This document shows positions 6,169-12,202 of a stretch of 15,159 bases of DNA, one piece after another (the first letter of the stretch is position 1; each line of letters opens with the position of its first letter). The notes under the pieces are model-generated. The model ran no database searches. It had not been told where the DNA came from and was given only the letters and a program-made list of their open reading frames with translations. Made by a program: the position numbers and the translations under genes. The stretch is from RGIG4097 sp964367645 (GTDB lineage Bacteria; Bacillota; Clostridia; Christensenellales; CAG-917), in contig CAYIYN010000033.1 of the NCBI GenBank assembly GCA_964367645.1, positions 1 through 15,159 of the forward strand. Reading direction: 5' to 3'.

Positions 6169-6978
6169 TCAAATCAAATCCTTATTGTTCACTACCCGCG
6201 CGTTACGCTTTTCATCGTTGCCCACAACAATATGCTTGTTGCCTTCGTCGTCGACATATTCTTTTTTTATAAGCACTTCGCCGTTTTCGGTGGCTTCTTT
6301 TTCAAGTTGGGCTAGTTCATACAAAGAGCGGTTGCCATAACGGTCTTTTGCTTTTTCAAATTTCTTTTCTTTCTTCTCGGCGCGGACAAAATAGAGCGAT
6401 ACAAAGAGCGCGACGGCAAGAATGATAAACCCGTATAAGAAGAAATCCATATACCCTTCGGGTACAAAATTAACAAGCAGGGTAAGTATACCTGCTGCGG
6501 CAATATTGCCCAAGAAAACCGAAAGCGCGGCCTTCCAAACTTTAAAATCCAAAATCCCGCCGATAGCGGATCCCGTCCAACTGCCGGTCATGGGGAGAGG
6601 TATTGCGACAAAAATGAACAGCCCCCAAAACTTTTTTGCATCAACCGACATTTTTTTCTTTATTACGTTATCTGTTTTGCCGCTGACGTCAGGTGCTCTG
6701 TCCGACAGATTTTCTTCCAAATTCCTGCCAAATTTTGCAAAAATTTTGGATTTTTTGAGTTTTCTAATCAAAGGTCTTATGACAAGAATAATCGGAATTA
6801 TCATAACCGATGAGCCGGCAACGCAACAAAACATTCCTGCAATAGGATTGACGTTCATACCGCCCATCAAAACAATAGCGCCGCGCAACTCGATAATTGG
6901 CACTATCGAGATGATAAACAGCGTCAAATAGTGGTTGTTTGTCCAACTATAAAAAAATTCAGCAATGTTCTCTGCCAT
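6169..6978 (-). CDS. PF06695/COG2426-type small membrane protein, long form
   Basis: A 269-residue membrane protein. Two family motifs are plain: PIIELRGAI at 27-35 and PLPMTGSWTGSAIG at 127-140, which match the 'small multidrug export' family PF06695 (COG2426). Transport has been proposed for the family by name but is unproven. About five hydrophobic segments cover 15-40, 45-70, 115-140, 150-172 and 178-198. It is longer than the usual ~160 residues: a charged cytosolic stretch at about 72-114 and a hydrophilic C-terminal tail of about 70 residues (199-269) rich in K, E, D and N. The ribosome site AGAGG is 7 bases from the ATG. It is divergent from the ttcA-like gene. Confidence 0.82.
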   Translation of the reverse strand: MAENIAEFFYSWTNNHYLTLFIISIVPIIELRGAIVLMGGMNVNPIAGMFCCVAGSSVMIIPIILVIRPLIRKLKKSKIFAKFGRNLEENLSDRAPDVSGKTDNVIKKKMSVDAKKFWGLFIFVAIPLPMTGSWTGSAIGGILDFKVWKAALSVFLGNIAAAGILTLLVNFVPEGYMDFFLYGFIILAVALFVSLYFVRAEKKEKKFEKAKDRYGNRSLYELAQLEKEATENGEVLIKKEYVDDEGNKHIVVGNDEKRNARVVNNKDLI

Positions 6979-6996
6979 TTCTTTCCTCTTAGATTC

Positions 6997-7025
6997 AGTA
7001 TATTATACCCGCATATATTCGTCAA
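6997..7025 (-). promoter_or_regulatory. Promoter of the PF06695-type gene
   Basis: On the minus strand TTGACG (7020-7025), 17 bases, then TATACT (6997-7002). The predicted start is near 6990, right at the ribosome site, so the leader is about 12 nt. Confidence 0.6.
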
Positions 7026-7044
7026 GGCAACATCTTCATTGTAC

Positions 7045-7074
7045 TTGTCAAAAAATCTTATTATGCGGTATACT
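7045..7074 (+). promoter_or_regulatory. Promoter of the ttcA-like gene
   Basis: TTGTCA (7045-7050), 18 bases, then TATACT (7069-7074). The predicted start near 7081 is about 3 bases before the GGAG ribosome site (7084-7087), again giving a very short leader. It lies 20 bases from the divergent promoter's -35. Confidence 0.6.
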
Positions 7075-7093
7075 GTTACCAACGGAGATAATT

Positions 7094-7825
7094 ATGCAAA
7101 AAACGCTCTCGGACTTAAGACGCGCCATACAAGACTACAAAATGATAAGCGACGGCGACAATATCTTCGTCGGACTTTCCGGCGGCAAAGACAGCGTCCT
7201 AATGCTCGCCGCCCTGCACGAATATCAGCGTTTTTCGCCTGAAAAATTTGCTCTTCAAGCAATCACAATTGATATGGGACTAAAAGACACTTCCAAAGAA
7301 GAAATGCAAGCGCTCTCTGACTGGTGCGCTTCTATAGGTGTCCCTCACCACATAGTGAAAACCGACATAGCAGAGATAATTTTTGAATCGCGCGAGGAGC
7401 AAAACCCTTGTTCTTTGTGTGCGAAAATGCGCCGAGGTGCGCTAAATAACGAACTAAACCGCTTGGGCGTCGGAAAACTTGCGCTCGCACACAATGCCGA
7501 CGACGTTGCCGAAACTATGCTTCTATCCCTTTTGTACGAAGGCCGCTTCAGTTGTTTTGCGCCAACGGCATATATGGACAAATCAAAGGTCACCCTTATC
7601 CGCCCTATGATTTATCTTCAAGAATATGACATTAAATCAACCGTTGAGCGCCTAGGCTTGCCGATTGTTCACAATCCATGCCCTAAAAACCACTTTTCTC
7701 AACGCGAATACGCAAAAAATCTCATTAAACATATCTGCAAAGACATCCCCTTTGCAAAAGAACGCATCTTGGGCGCAATTTATCACCCTGAACGCAACAA
7801 CCTTTGGAAAAAACCCCAAGACTAA
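7094..7825 (+). CDS. ttcA: TtcA-like tRNA 2-thiocytidine synthetase (PP-loop)
   Basis: A 243-residue ATP-dependent tRNA thiolase of the TtcA/TtuA family. The ATP-binding PP-loop SGGKDS is at 29-34. C106 and C109 (NPCSLC) with C196 (NPCPKN) match the three cysteines that hold the [4Fe-4S] cluster in TtcA, and LAHNADDVAETMLL (130-143) is the second conserved nucleotide/acceptor segment. In E. coli TtcA makes 2-thiocytidine at position 32 of some Arg and Ser tRNAs; which tRNA is modified here is unknown. An in-frame extension upstream to 6965 exists but lacks a ribosome site and covers the promoter; ATG 7094 has GGAG six bases upstream. The protein is slightly shorter than E. coli TtcA. Confidence 0.87.
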   Translation: MQKTLSDLRRAIQDYKMISDGDNIFVGLSGGKDSVLMLAALHEYQRFSPEKFALQAITIDMGLKDTSKEEMQALSDWCASIGVPHHIVKTDIAEIIFESREEQNPCSLCAKMRRGALNNELNRLGVGKLALAHNADDVAETMLLSLLYEGRFSCFAPTAYMDKSKVTLIRPMIYLQEYDIKSTVERLGLPIVHNPCPKNHFSQREYAKNLIKHICKDIPFAKERILGAIYHPERNNLWKKPQD

Positions 7826-7842
7826 CCCACGAAAAAATCAGC

Positions 7843-7890
7843 AAAACTTTGTGACATCAAAACTTTGTGTTATTAAAACTTTGTGACAGA
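7843..7890. repeat. Three tandem 16-bp repeats
   Basis: Three head-to-tail copies (7843-7858, 7859-7874, 7875-7890) share AAAACTTTGTG followed by five variable bases. They start 18 bases after the ttcA stop. The core also occurs once near tRNA-Pro (356-364). They have no spacers of CRISPR type. Confidence 0.85.
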
Positions 7891-7892
7891 TT

Positions 7893-7926
7893 CAGGGGTC
7901 AACTTTTTAGGCAAAAGTTCCCCCTG
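7893..7926. repeat. Imperfect inverted repeat after ttcA
   Basis: CAGGGG (7893-7898) pairs with CCCCTG (7921-7926) and AACTTTT (7901-7907) with AAAAGTT (7913-7919), with a small internal loop and a 5-base end loop. There is no U tract after it, so it is not a terminator by itself. It may be part of an interspersed palindrome. Confidence 0.6.
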
Positions 7927-7954
7927 CACCCCTTCAAAAACTTCTATAATTATA

Positions 7955-7987
7955 AAAACCGCGGCAGTTCACCGCGGTTTTTTGTTT
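7955..7987 (+). terminator. Terminator of ttcA
   Basis: A perfect 10-bp stem AAAACCGCGG / CCGCGGTTTT (7955-7964 with 7972-7981), 7-base loop, followed by TTTTTTGTTT. It lies 130 bases after the ttcA stop. Confidence 0.88.
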
Positions 7988-8060
7988 AGCATATCATAGG
8001 CAAACAATAATTACAACAGCAAACGCTTTTGCCTTAAAATGTCCAATTTTTACTCTTTCC

Positions 8061-8397
8061 AAGGGCGCGGGCGATATTTTGATGTACTGCGAGGAAGTTG
8101 CGGAATGTCGCACGTTAATAACTAACAGGTTTCTGCTCCGAGAGGGGAATTATGCTTTGCAGAAAACACTGTATACAATTTTAATCGAAGGGCGCGGGCG
8201 ATATTTTGATGTACTGCGAGGAAGTTGCGGAATGTCGCACGTNNNNNNNNNNNNNNNNNNNNNNNNNNNNNNNNNNNNNNNNNNNNNNNNNNNNNNNNNN
8301 NNNNNNNNNNNNNNNNNNNNNNNNNNNNNNNNNNNNNNNNNNATTTTAATCGAAGGGCGCGGGCGATATTTTGATGTACTGCGAGGAAGTTGCGGAA
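8061..8397. repeat. 127-bp tandem repeat array (interrupted by gap)
   Basis: The 55 bases 8061-8115 recur without change at 8188-8242, a period of 127. A third copy starts at 8353 and is identical for 45 bases before diverging at 8398; the 10 bases before copies two and three are also identical. Between copies two and three are 100 Ns. With a 127-bp period the true gap would be 62 bases, or 62 plus a multiple of 127. A 7-bp hairpin (8130-8136 with 8159-8165) lies within the unit. Confidence 0.92.
8243..8342. other. Assembly gap (100 N)
   Basis: Exactly 100 Ns, the conventional size for a gap of unknown length. It falls inside the repeat array, so the array was collapsed or not bridged. Confidence 0.97.
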
Positions 8398-8404
8398 CGT
8401 TGAG

Positions 8405-8433
8405 CGCGCCGCGTACTGACGTACGCTAGCGCG
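8405..8433. repeat. GC-rich palindrome beside the repeat array
   Basis: CGCGC (8405-8409) pairs with GCGCG (8429-8433) and GCGTAC (8411-8416) with GTACGC (8421-8426); the loop is TGAC and there is a small internal mismatch. It is much richer in G and C than its surroundings and has no T run after it. Confidence 0.65.
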
Positions 8434-8504
8434 AGAACCCGCAAAACTGACAAAGCAGAACGCGAAATAGCGTCCGCGGTCACTTAAAAAGAAACGTTGC
8501 CATT

Positions 8505-8546
8505 CCAAAAAAACAAAAAAACGCTCCAATGTATGTGGAGCGTTTT
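8505..8546 (-). terminator. Terminator of the alpha operon (after rplQ)
   Basis: On the minus strand AAAACGCTCC (8537-8546) pairs with GGAGCGTTTT (8518-8527), 9-base loop, followed by TTTGTTTTTTT. An outer pair of complementary 8-mers (8500-8507 with 8557-8564) flanks it. It is about 20 bases after the rplQ stop and closes the long ribosomal transcript. Confidence 0.9.
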
Positions 8547-8566
8547 GAATGTTTATTGGAATGGAA

Positions 8567-9070
8567 TTAGATAAGTTTGATAATAACTTTCTGGGCTGCA
8601 TCCCCGCGACGTTGTTCAGTCTTGAGGATACGGCAGTATCCGCCGCCCTGTCCCACTTCGGTTGCGCGTGCATCGTATTTGGGAGCATATTCCTTGAATA
8701 TTTTTTCAATCAAAGGATGCTCTACATCTTTGATTCGAGCGGAGAAAGCGGCTTTGCTTTCCTTTTCAGCGCGGATAGGCTGAAGGTCGCGCAGTTCAGC
8801 CATAAGTCTGCGGCGCACTGCGAGTTTCTTTGCTCCGTCGTTGGTGAATTCTTTCGCAACTTTTACGCCCTTTGAATCGGTGACGGTCTTTGTGACTTTC
8901 ACGTCGTCTTGGTAAGTGCGGATTGCGAGGGTGATATATTTTTCGGCAAGGGCTCTGACTTCCTTGGCGCGGTCAAGTGTTGTTTCAAGTTGACCGTACC
9001 ACAAAAATTCGGAAACCTGATTGCGGAGAATTGCCATTCTTTGGTCTGTTGGTCTTCCTAATTTGCGCAT
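8567..9070 (-). CDS. rplQ: 50S ribosomal protein L17, extended form
   Basis: A 167-residue L17 of the large ribosomal subunit. The N-terminus (RKLGRPTDQRMAILRN) and the LETTLDRAKEVRALAEKYITLA segment at 28-49 are standard, as is the C-terminal GGGYCRILKTEQRRGDAAQKVIIKLI. The family is usually 113-130 residues; the excess comes from charged insertions at about 54-80 (VKVTKTVTDSKGVKVAKEF) and about 97-118 between the helices, plus a short addition near 135-142. AGGAGG lies 6 bases before the ATG. It is last in the alpha operon, right after rpoA, and is followed by the terminator. The gene ends about 170 bases from the repeat array. Confidence 0.96.
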   Translation of the reverse strand: MRKLGRPTDQRMAILRNQVSEFLWYGQLETTLDRAKEVRALAEKYITLAIRTYQDDVKVTKTVTDSKGVKVAKEFTNDGAKKLAVRRRLMAELRDLQPIRAEKESKAAFSARIKDVEHPLIEKIFKEYAPKYDARATEVGQGGGYCRILKTEQRRGDAAQKVIIKLI

Positions 9071-9079
9071 TGTGTCCTC

Positions 9080-10033
9080 CTAGTCCTCTTGAGCCTTCAA
9101 TGAAAGACCTAGCTCTTCCAATTTTTTGATGACTTCCTCGAGGGATTTTCTACCGAGGTTTCTGACCTTCAACATATCCTCTTCTGTGCGACGTGTAAGA
9201 TCTCCTACGGTGTGAATATTGGCGCGCTTCAAGCAATTATAGGAACGGACGGAAAGATCGAGATCTTCAATGGACATGCTGAGTGTCCCACCGGTTTCCT
9301 CCTTGTCGGTGTCGCGCATAAATTTCTGTTTGCTCATTCCTTCGACGAGGTCGACGAACAAACCGATATGTTCATTCATAATCTCTGCAGCGAGTGATGT
9401 GACATCAGTTGCGTTTGCAGTGCCGTCCGTGGTCACTTCGAGGGTGAGTTTGTCAAAGTCGATTGATTGTTCGACACGGGTGCTCTCCACCGCGTAATTT
9501 ACTTTAAGCACGGGAGTGAAGATGCTGTCCATGGGTATATATCCAATCGGCATACGGCTATCCTTGTTGCGTTCAGCGGGGACGTATCCTCTGCCGTCGT
9601 CAACATAGATAATCATATCCAGTTTGCCGCCCTCATCGAGGGTGCAGATATGCTGTTCGGGGTTAAGAATTGTCACATCTCCGGGAAGGTCGATATCTCC
9701 TGCCTTGACTTCGCCAACGCTGTCGGCAAAAAGGTGGCACTCGACTTTTCCTTGTCCTTCGACAAAGGTTTTCTTAAAACGCACCGTTTTGAGGTTCAGG
9801 ATAATTTCCGTTACCTCTTCGGTCACGCCTTTTATGGTTGAAAATTCGTGGTCTACGCCTTCAATCTTGATGCCTGTTGCAGCGGAACCGGGAAGTGCCG
9901 ACAGCAAAATGCGTCTAAGACTGTTGCCAAGCGTGATACCAAAACCGCGTTCCAAAGGTTCGACGACGAATTTTGCATAACTCTTGCTTTCGTTTTCCTC
10001 GAAGGTTATCTTGGGCTTTTTGATTTCCATCAT
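9080..10033 (-). CDS. rpoA: DNA-directed RNA polymerase subunit alpha
   Basis: A 317-residue alpha subunit. The N-terminal domain (about 1-230) assembles the polymerase core and contains the dimerisation signature LERGFGITLGNSLRRILLSALPG; after a linker, the C-terminal domain (about 243-312, EDLDLSVRSYNCLKRANIHTVGDL and the following NLGRKSLEEV) contacts UP-element DNA and activators. The open frame extends five codons upstream to a TTG that overlaps the ribosome site, so ATG 10033, eight bases after GGAGG, is preferred; a second ATG follows at once. It sits between rpsD and rplQ as in all alpha operons, about 20 bases from rpsD and 9 from rplQ. Confidence 0.97.
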   Translation of the reverse strand: MMEIKKPKITFEENESKSYAKFVVEPLERGFGITLGNSLRRILLSALPGSAATGIKIEGVDHEFSTIKGVTEEVTEIILNLKTVRFKKTFVEGQGKVECHLFADSVGEVKAGDIDLPGDVTILNPEQHICTLDEGGKLDMIIYVDDGRGYVPAERNKDSRMPIGYIPMDSIFTPVLKVNYAVESTRVEQSIDFDKLTLEVTTDGTANATDVTSLAAEIMNEHIGLFVDLVEGMSKQKFMRDTDKEETGGTLSMSIEDLDLSVRSYNCLKRANIHTVGDLTRRTEEDMLKVRNLGRKSLEEVIKKLEELGLSLKAQED

Positions 10034-10040
10034 AGCGTTT

Positions 10041-10046
10041 TCCTCC
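10041..10046 (-). promoter_or_regulatory. Ribosome binding site fixing the rpoA start
   Basis: GGAGGA on the minus strand, 7-8 bases before ATG 10033. An upstream in-frame TTG overlaps this site and is therefore not the start. Confidence 0.8.
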
Positions 10047-10053
10047 AAAAGGC

Positions 10054-10677
10054 TTATTTAGAATACAATTCGACGATGAGTTGCTCTTTGATTTCTGCAT
10101 AAATATCTGCTCTTTCGGGAAGTGACAGCACTTTTCCGGTTAGGTTTGTGTTATCCCATTCGAGCCACTTGACGATGCTCAGATTTCTAACTTCCTTGGC
10201 TGCTTGCCAAAGGGGCATCTCACGTTTGTTCTCCTTGACGGCGATAATATCACCGGCTTTCACAAGATAGGACGGAATGTCCACGTTCTTGCCGTTTACG
10301 GTGATGTGACCGTGGTTGACGATTTGACGTGCCATCGCTCTGGAACTGCCGAGTCCCAAACGGTAGACGACGTTGTCGAGTCTGCGTTCAAGCAAAATGA
10401 GCATGTTTTCACCGGTTATGCCGCGCAACTCGGTTGACTTGGTATAATACTTCAAAAACTGCTTTTCGCTCAAGCCGTAAATTCTCTTTGTTTTTTGCTT
10501 TTCACGAAGTTGTACAGCGTAACCACTCGCCTTTTTTCTGCTCTTGCCGTGTTGTCCGGGAGGAGCATATTTGGTGAGAAGGGGGCACTTTTCAGAAGTG
10601 CATTTATCGCCTTTTAGATAAAGTTTGCTGCCTTCACGTCTGCAAAGACGGCAATCGGGACCTGTATATTTAGACAT
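10054..10677 (-). CDS. rpsD: 30S ribosomal protein S4
   Basis: A 207-residue S4, a primary 16S rRNA binder that begins assembly of the 30S body. It is the zinc form: C9, C12, C26 and C31 make a four-cysteine finger. The S4 RNA-binding domain is at about 98-160 (RLDNVVYRLGLGSSRAMARQIVNHGHITVNGK). AAGGAGG precedes the ATG by about 8 bases. In E. coli S4 represses the alpha operon by binding the rpsM leader. Because rpsD lies inside this operon, S4 is the natural candidate regulator of the hairpin found upstream of rpsM. Confidence 0.97.
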   Translation of the reverse strand: MSKYTGPDCRLCRREGSKLYLKGDKCTSEKCPLLTKYAPPGQHGKSRKKASGYAVQLREKQKTKRIYGLSEKQFLKYYTKSTELRGITGENMLILLERRLDNVVYRLGLGSSRAMARQIVNHGHITVNGKNVDIPSYLVKAGDIIAVKENKREMPLWQAAKEVRNLSIVKWLEWDNTNLTGKVLSLPERADIYAEIKEQLIVELYSK

Positions 10678-10694
10678 ATAGATAAACCTCCTTA

Positions 10695-11090
10695 TTACAG
10701 TCTTCTACGCTTTGGAGGACGGCATCCGTTGTGAGGGATGGGTGATACGTCCTGAATAAGCGTAACTTCCAAACCGACGTTTGCAAGTGCGCGAATTGCG
10801 GATTCGCGTCCTGAGCCGGGTCCTTTGACAAAGACCTCGACGGATCTCATACCTTGATCATACGCAACTTTTGCGGCGTCTTCGCTGACCATTTGCGCCG
10901 CGAAAGGCGTGGATTTACGGCTGCCGCGGAGTTTAAGTTTGCCAGAAGATGACCAAGACACGGCGTTTCCGTTCATGTCGGTTACGGTGACTATAGTGTT
11001 GTTGAAAGAGGCGTGGATATGAACTTGTCCTTTTTCTACGCGCTTAATATCCTTTCTTTTTTTGATTGCTTTTCTGGGAACTGCTGCCAT
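10695..11090 (-). CDS. rpsK: 30S ribosomal protein S11
   Basis: A 131-residue S11 of the 30S platform, close to the mRNA exit and Shine-Dalgarno helix. Typical segments are GQVHIHASFNNTIVTVTDMNGNAVSWSS (22-49), the GSRKSTPFAAQ segment near 57-67, and the C-terminal DVSPIPHNGCRPPKRRRL. The length is normal. GGGAGGT lies 6-7 bases upstream of the ATG. It is 13 bases from rpsM and 17 from rpsD. Confidence 0.97.
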   Translation of the reverse strand: MAAVPRKAIKKRKDIKRVEKGQVHIHASFNNTIVTVTDMNGNAVSWSSSGKLKLRGSRKSTPFAAQMVSEDAAKVAYDQGMRSVEVFVKGPGSGRESAIRALANVGLEVTLIQDVSPIPHNGCRPPKRRRL

Positions 11091-11103
11091 TTATAGTACC
11101 TCC

Positions 11104-11472
11104 CTATTTCTTTTTGCGACCAACGGTGCGCTTCGGTCCCTTGCGGGTACGAGCGTTCTGTTTGGTGCTTTGTCCACGGACGGGAAGACCTTTTCTGTGG
11201 CGTATGCCTCTATAGCAACCGATTTCCATCAGTCGCTTGATGTTAAGGCCTACTTCTCTTTTCAAATCGCCTTCGACGTGAATGTGTTTTTCGATATGCT
11301 CACGGATAAGACTGACTTCGTTTTCAGACAAGTCCTTTACACGGGTGTCGGGATTGACGCCTGTCTCTCGTAAGATTTTGGTTGCAGTGGGACGACCTAT
11401 ACCGTAAATATAGGTAAGACCGACTTCCACTCTTTTGTCACGCGGCAAATCTACGCCTGCTATACGTGCCAT
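11104..11472 (-). CDS. rpsM: 30S ribosomal protein S13
   Basis: A 122-residue S13 of the 30S head that contacts the P-site tRNA and L5. The start MARIAGVDLPRDKRVEVGLTYIYGIG is classic, as is the basic tail GLPVRGQSTKQNARTRKGPKRTVGRKKK. The ribosome site GGAGGT (11478-11483) lies 5-6 bases before the ATG. Its bases can pair with the loop of a hairpin about 50 bases upstream, so translation of this first alpha-operon gene may be switched off by structure. The gap to rpmJ is 99 bases, by far the largest between genes in this operon apart from secY-adk. Confidence 0.97.
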   Translation of the reverse strand: MARIAGVDLPRDKRVEVGLTYIYGIGRPTATKILRETGVNPDTRVKDLSENEVSLIREHIEKHIHVEGDLKREVGLNIKRLMEIGCYRGIRHRKGLPVRGQSTKQNARTRKGPKRTVGRKKK

Positions 11473-11477
11473 TTGTT

Positions 11478-11560
11478 ACCTCCAATAAAGTATAAATGTG
11501 ATTTATGCTGTACGCAGGTAGTTTCGCGGTAATTGGAATGACGAAACCAGCCGCCCTGCG
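11478..11560 (-). promoter_or_regulatory. Structured rpsM leader, candidate S4-responsive pseudoknot
   Basis: Read on the minus strand: CGCAGG (11555-11560), a 5-base bulge GCGGC, TGGTTTCG (11542-11549), a 15-base loop, CGAAACTA (11519-11526), CCTGCG (11513-11518). This makes a 6-bp stem stacked under an 8-bp stem with one G-T pair. The loop carries TTCCAAT (11532-11538), which pairs with ATTGGAG (11480-11486), the rpsM ribosome site itself. Such a pseudoknot would hide the Shine-Dalgarno. In E. coli a pseudoknot at the same place is bound by S4. The structure is seen; binding by S4 is inferred. Confidence 0.6.
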
Positions 11561-11571
11561 AAATTTTGCTT

Positions 11572-11688
11572 TCAACCTTGACGTTGCTTATGGTTGGGAT
11601 TCTTGGGGCAAATAACCATAACTTTGCCGTTTCTTTTGATGACCTTGCATTTGTCACACATAGGTTTTACGCTGGGTCTGACTTTCAT
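11572..11688 (-). CDS. rpmJ: 50S ribosomal protein L36
   Basis: A 38-residue L36, too short for most automatic ORF calls. It reads MKVRPSVKPMCDKCKVIKRN and ends in NHKQRQG. The zinc ribbon ligands C11, C14, C27 and H33 are all present, so this is the zinc-binding form; the length equals E. coli L36 and is one residue longer than the 37 typical in Firmicutes, the extra residue lying between C27 and H33. The ribosome site GGAGGT is 6 bases before the ATG. It lies between infA and rpsM, its usual place. Confidence 0.97.
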   Translation of the reverse strand: MKVRPSVKPMCDKCKVIKRNGKVMVICPKNPNHKQRQG

Positions 11689-11704
11689 AGTAACCTCCGA
11701 TGTC

Positions 11705-11923
11705 CTATTTGTTCCTGTAAATTATTCTACCTTTGGTGAGATCGTACGGAGACATTTCGATTTTGACCTTGTCCCCTTCCAGTATGCGGATATTGTTGAT
11801 ACGCAATTTCCCGCCCAGATAAGCGAGAATAACGTAACCGTTGCTGAGTTTCACTTTAAACTGCGTTTTAGGCAAAACTTCTATTACAACACCTTCTGTT
11901 TCGATGACGTCTTCCTTGGACAT
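11705..11923 (-). CDS. infA: Translation initiation factor IF-1
   Basis: A 72-residue, single-OB-fold protein, exactly the family length. It binds the 30S A site during initiation and helps IF-2 and IF-3. The sequence MSKEDVIETEGVVIEVLPKT is standard, as is the end YDLTKGRIIYRNK. AAGGAG lies 6-7 bases before the ATG. It is followed after 16 bases by rpmJ and preceded after 14 bases by the KOW-domain gene. Confidence 0.97.
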   Translation of the reverse strand: MSKEDVIETEGVVIEVLPKTQFKVKLSNGYVILAYLGGKLRINNIRILEGDKVKIEMSPYDLTKGRIIYRNK

Positions 11924-11937
11924 AGAACTCCTTACAT

Positions 11938-12201
11938 TTATTTGTTTTCGTTGTAGGCGCGAAGTGCGCTATACAACTCCGAATCGAACACTTGCGCTCC
12001 ATTCTCCAGTTTTTCGGAAATTTTGTCAAGCGTTTCGCCGTTTGATTTAAGATGTTTTACTTTTTTCAGTTTACTGTTTTTGATACGGCGCAAATCACCG
12101 TCCGCAATCTTGACATAGTTTGCGTTCACGATTTCGGTCACGACAAAGCATCTTCCTTCGTCACGTCCGGCCATAGAAAAAACAATTTGACCGAGTTTCA
12201 T
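11938..12201 (-). CDS. KOW-domain RNA-binding protein, L14e-like
   Basis: An 87-residue protein with an N-terminal KOW domain (MKLGQIVFSMAGRDEGRCFVV, about 1-45) like that of archaeal/eukaryotic ribosomal protein L14e, then a basic stretch (NSKLKKVKHLK) and a short acidic end. Such genes lie between map and infA in many Clostridia; an RNA or ribosome role is assumed, but the target is unknown. The ATG follows the map stop after one base (TGATATG), and I see no strong Shine-Dalgarno, so it is probably translated by coupling with map. Confidence 0.88.
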   Translation of the reverse strand: MKLGQIVFSMAGRDEGRCFVVTEIVNANYVKIADGDLRRIKNSKLKKVKHLKSNGETLDKISEKLENGAQVFDSELYSALRAYNENK

Positions 12202-12202
12202 A

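Larger units (their letters stand above)
7988..8504. other. Gene-free repeat region between ttcA and rplQ
   Basis: This stretch holds a 127-bp tandem repeat array, a 100-N assembly gap and a GC-rich palindrome. Open frames cross it on both strands, but the 127-bp period is not a multiple of three, so the frame changes in each copy. They have no ribosome site and no recognisable protein, so I call no gene here. Bases 7988-8060 show nothing. Confidence 0.7.

Noticed and set aside
6965..7093. N-terminal extension of the ttcA-like protein
   Set aside because: The extra 43 codons contain the divergent promoters, overlap the neighbouring gene's start, have no ribosome site, and do not resemble the family.
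7843..7890. CRISPR array from the three 16-bp repeats
   Set aside because: Repeats are too short, are directly adjacent with only five variable bases, and no cas gene is in the window.
8079..8709. Open frames crossing the repeat array and N gap on both strands
   Set aside because: The 127-bp period changes frame in each copy, the frames run through Ns, no ribosome site is present, and the minus frame overlaps rplQ in another frame.
9212..9980. Several plus-strand open frames within rpoA
   Set aside because: They are antisense shadows of rpoA, with no initiation signals.
11460..11657. 65-codon minus-strand open frame between rpmJ and rpsM
   Set aside because: It overlaps rpmJ in another frame, runs through the leader hairpin and into rpsM, and has no ribosome site; the real small gene there is rpmJ.
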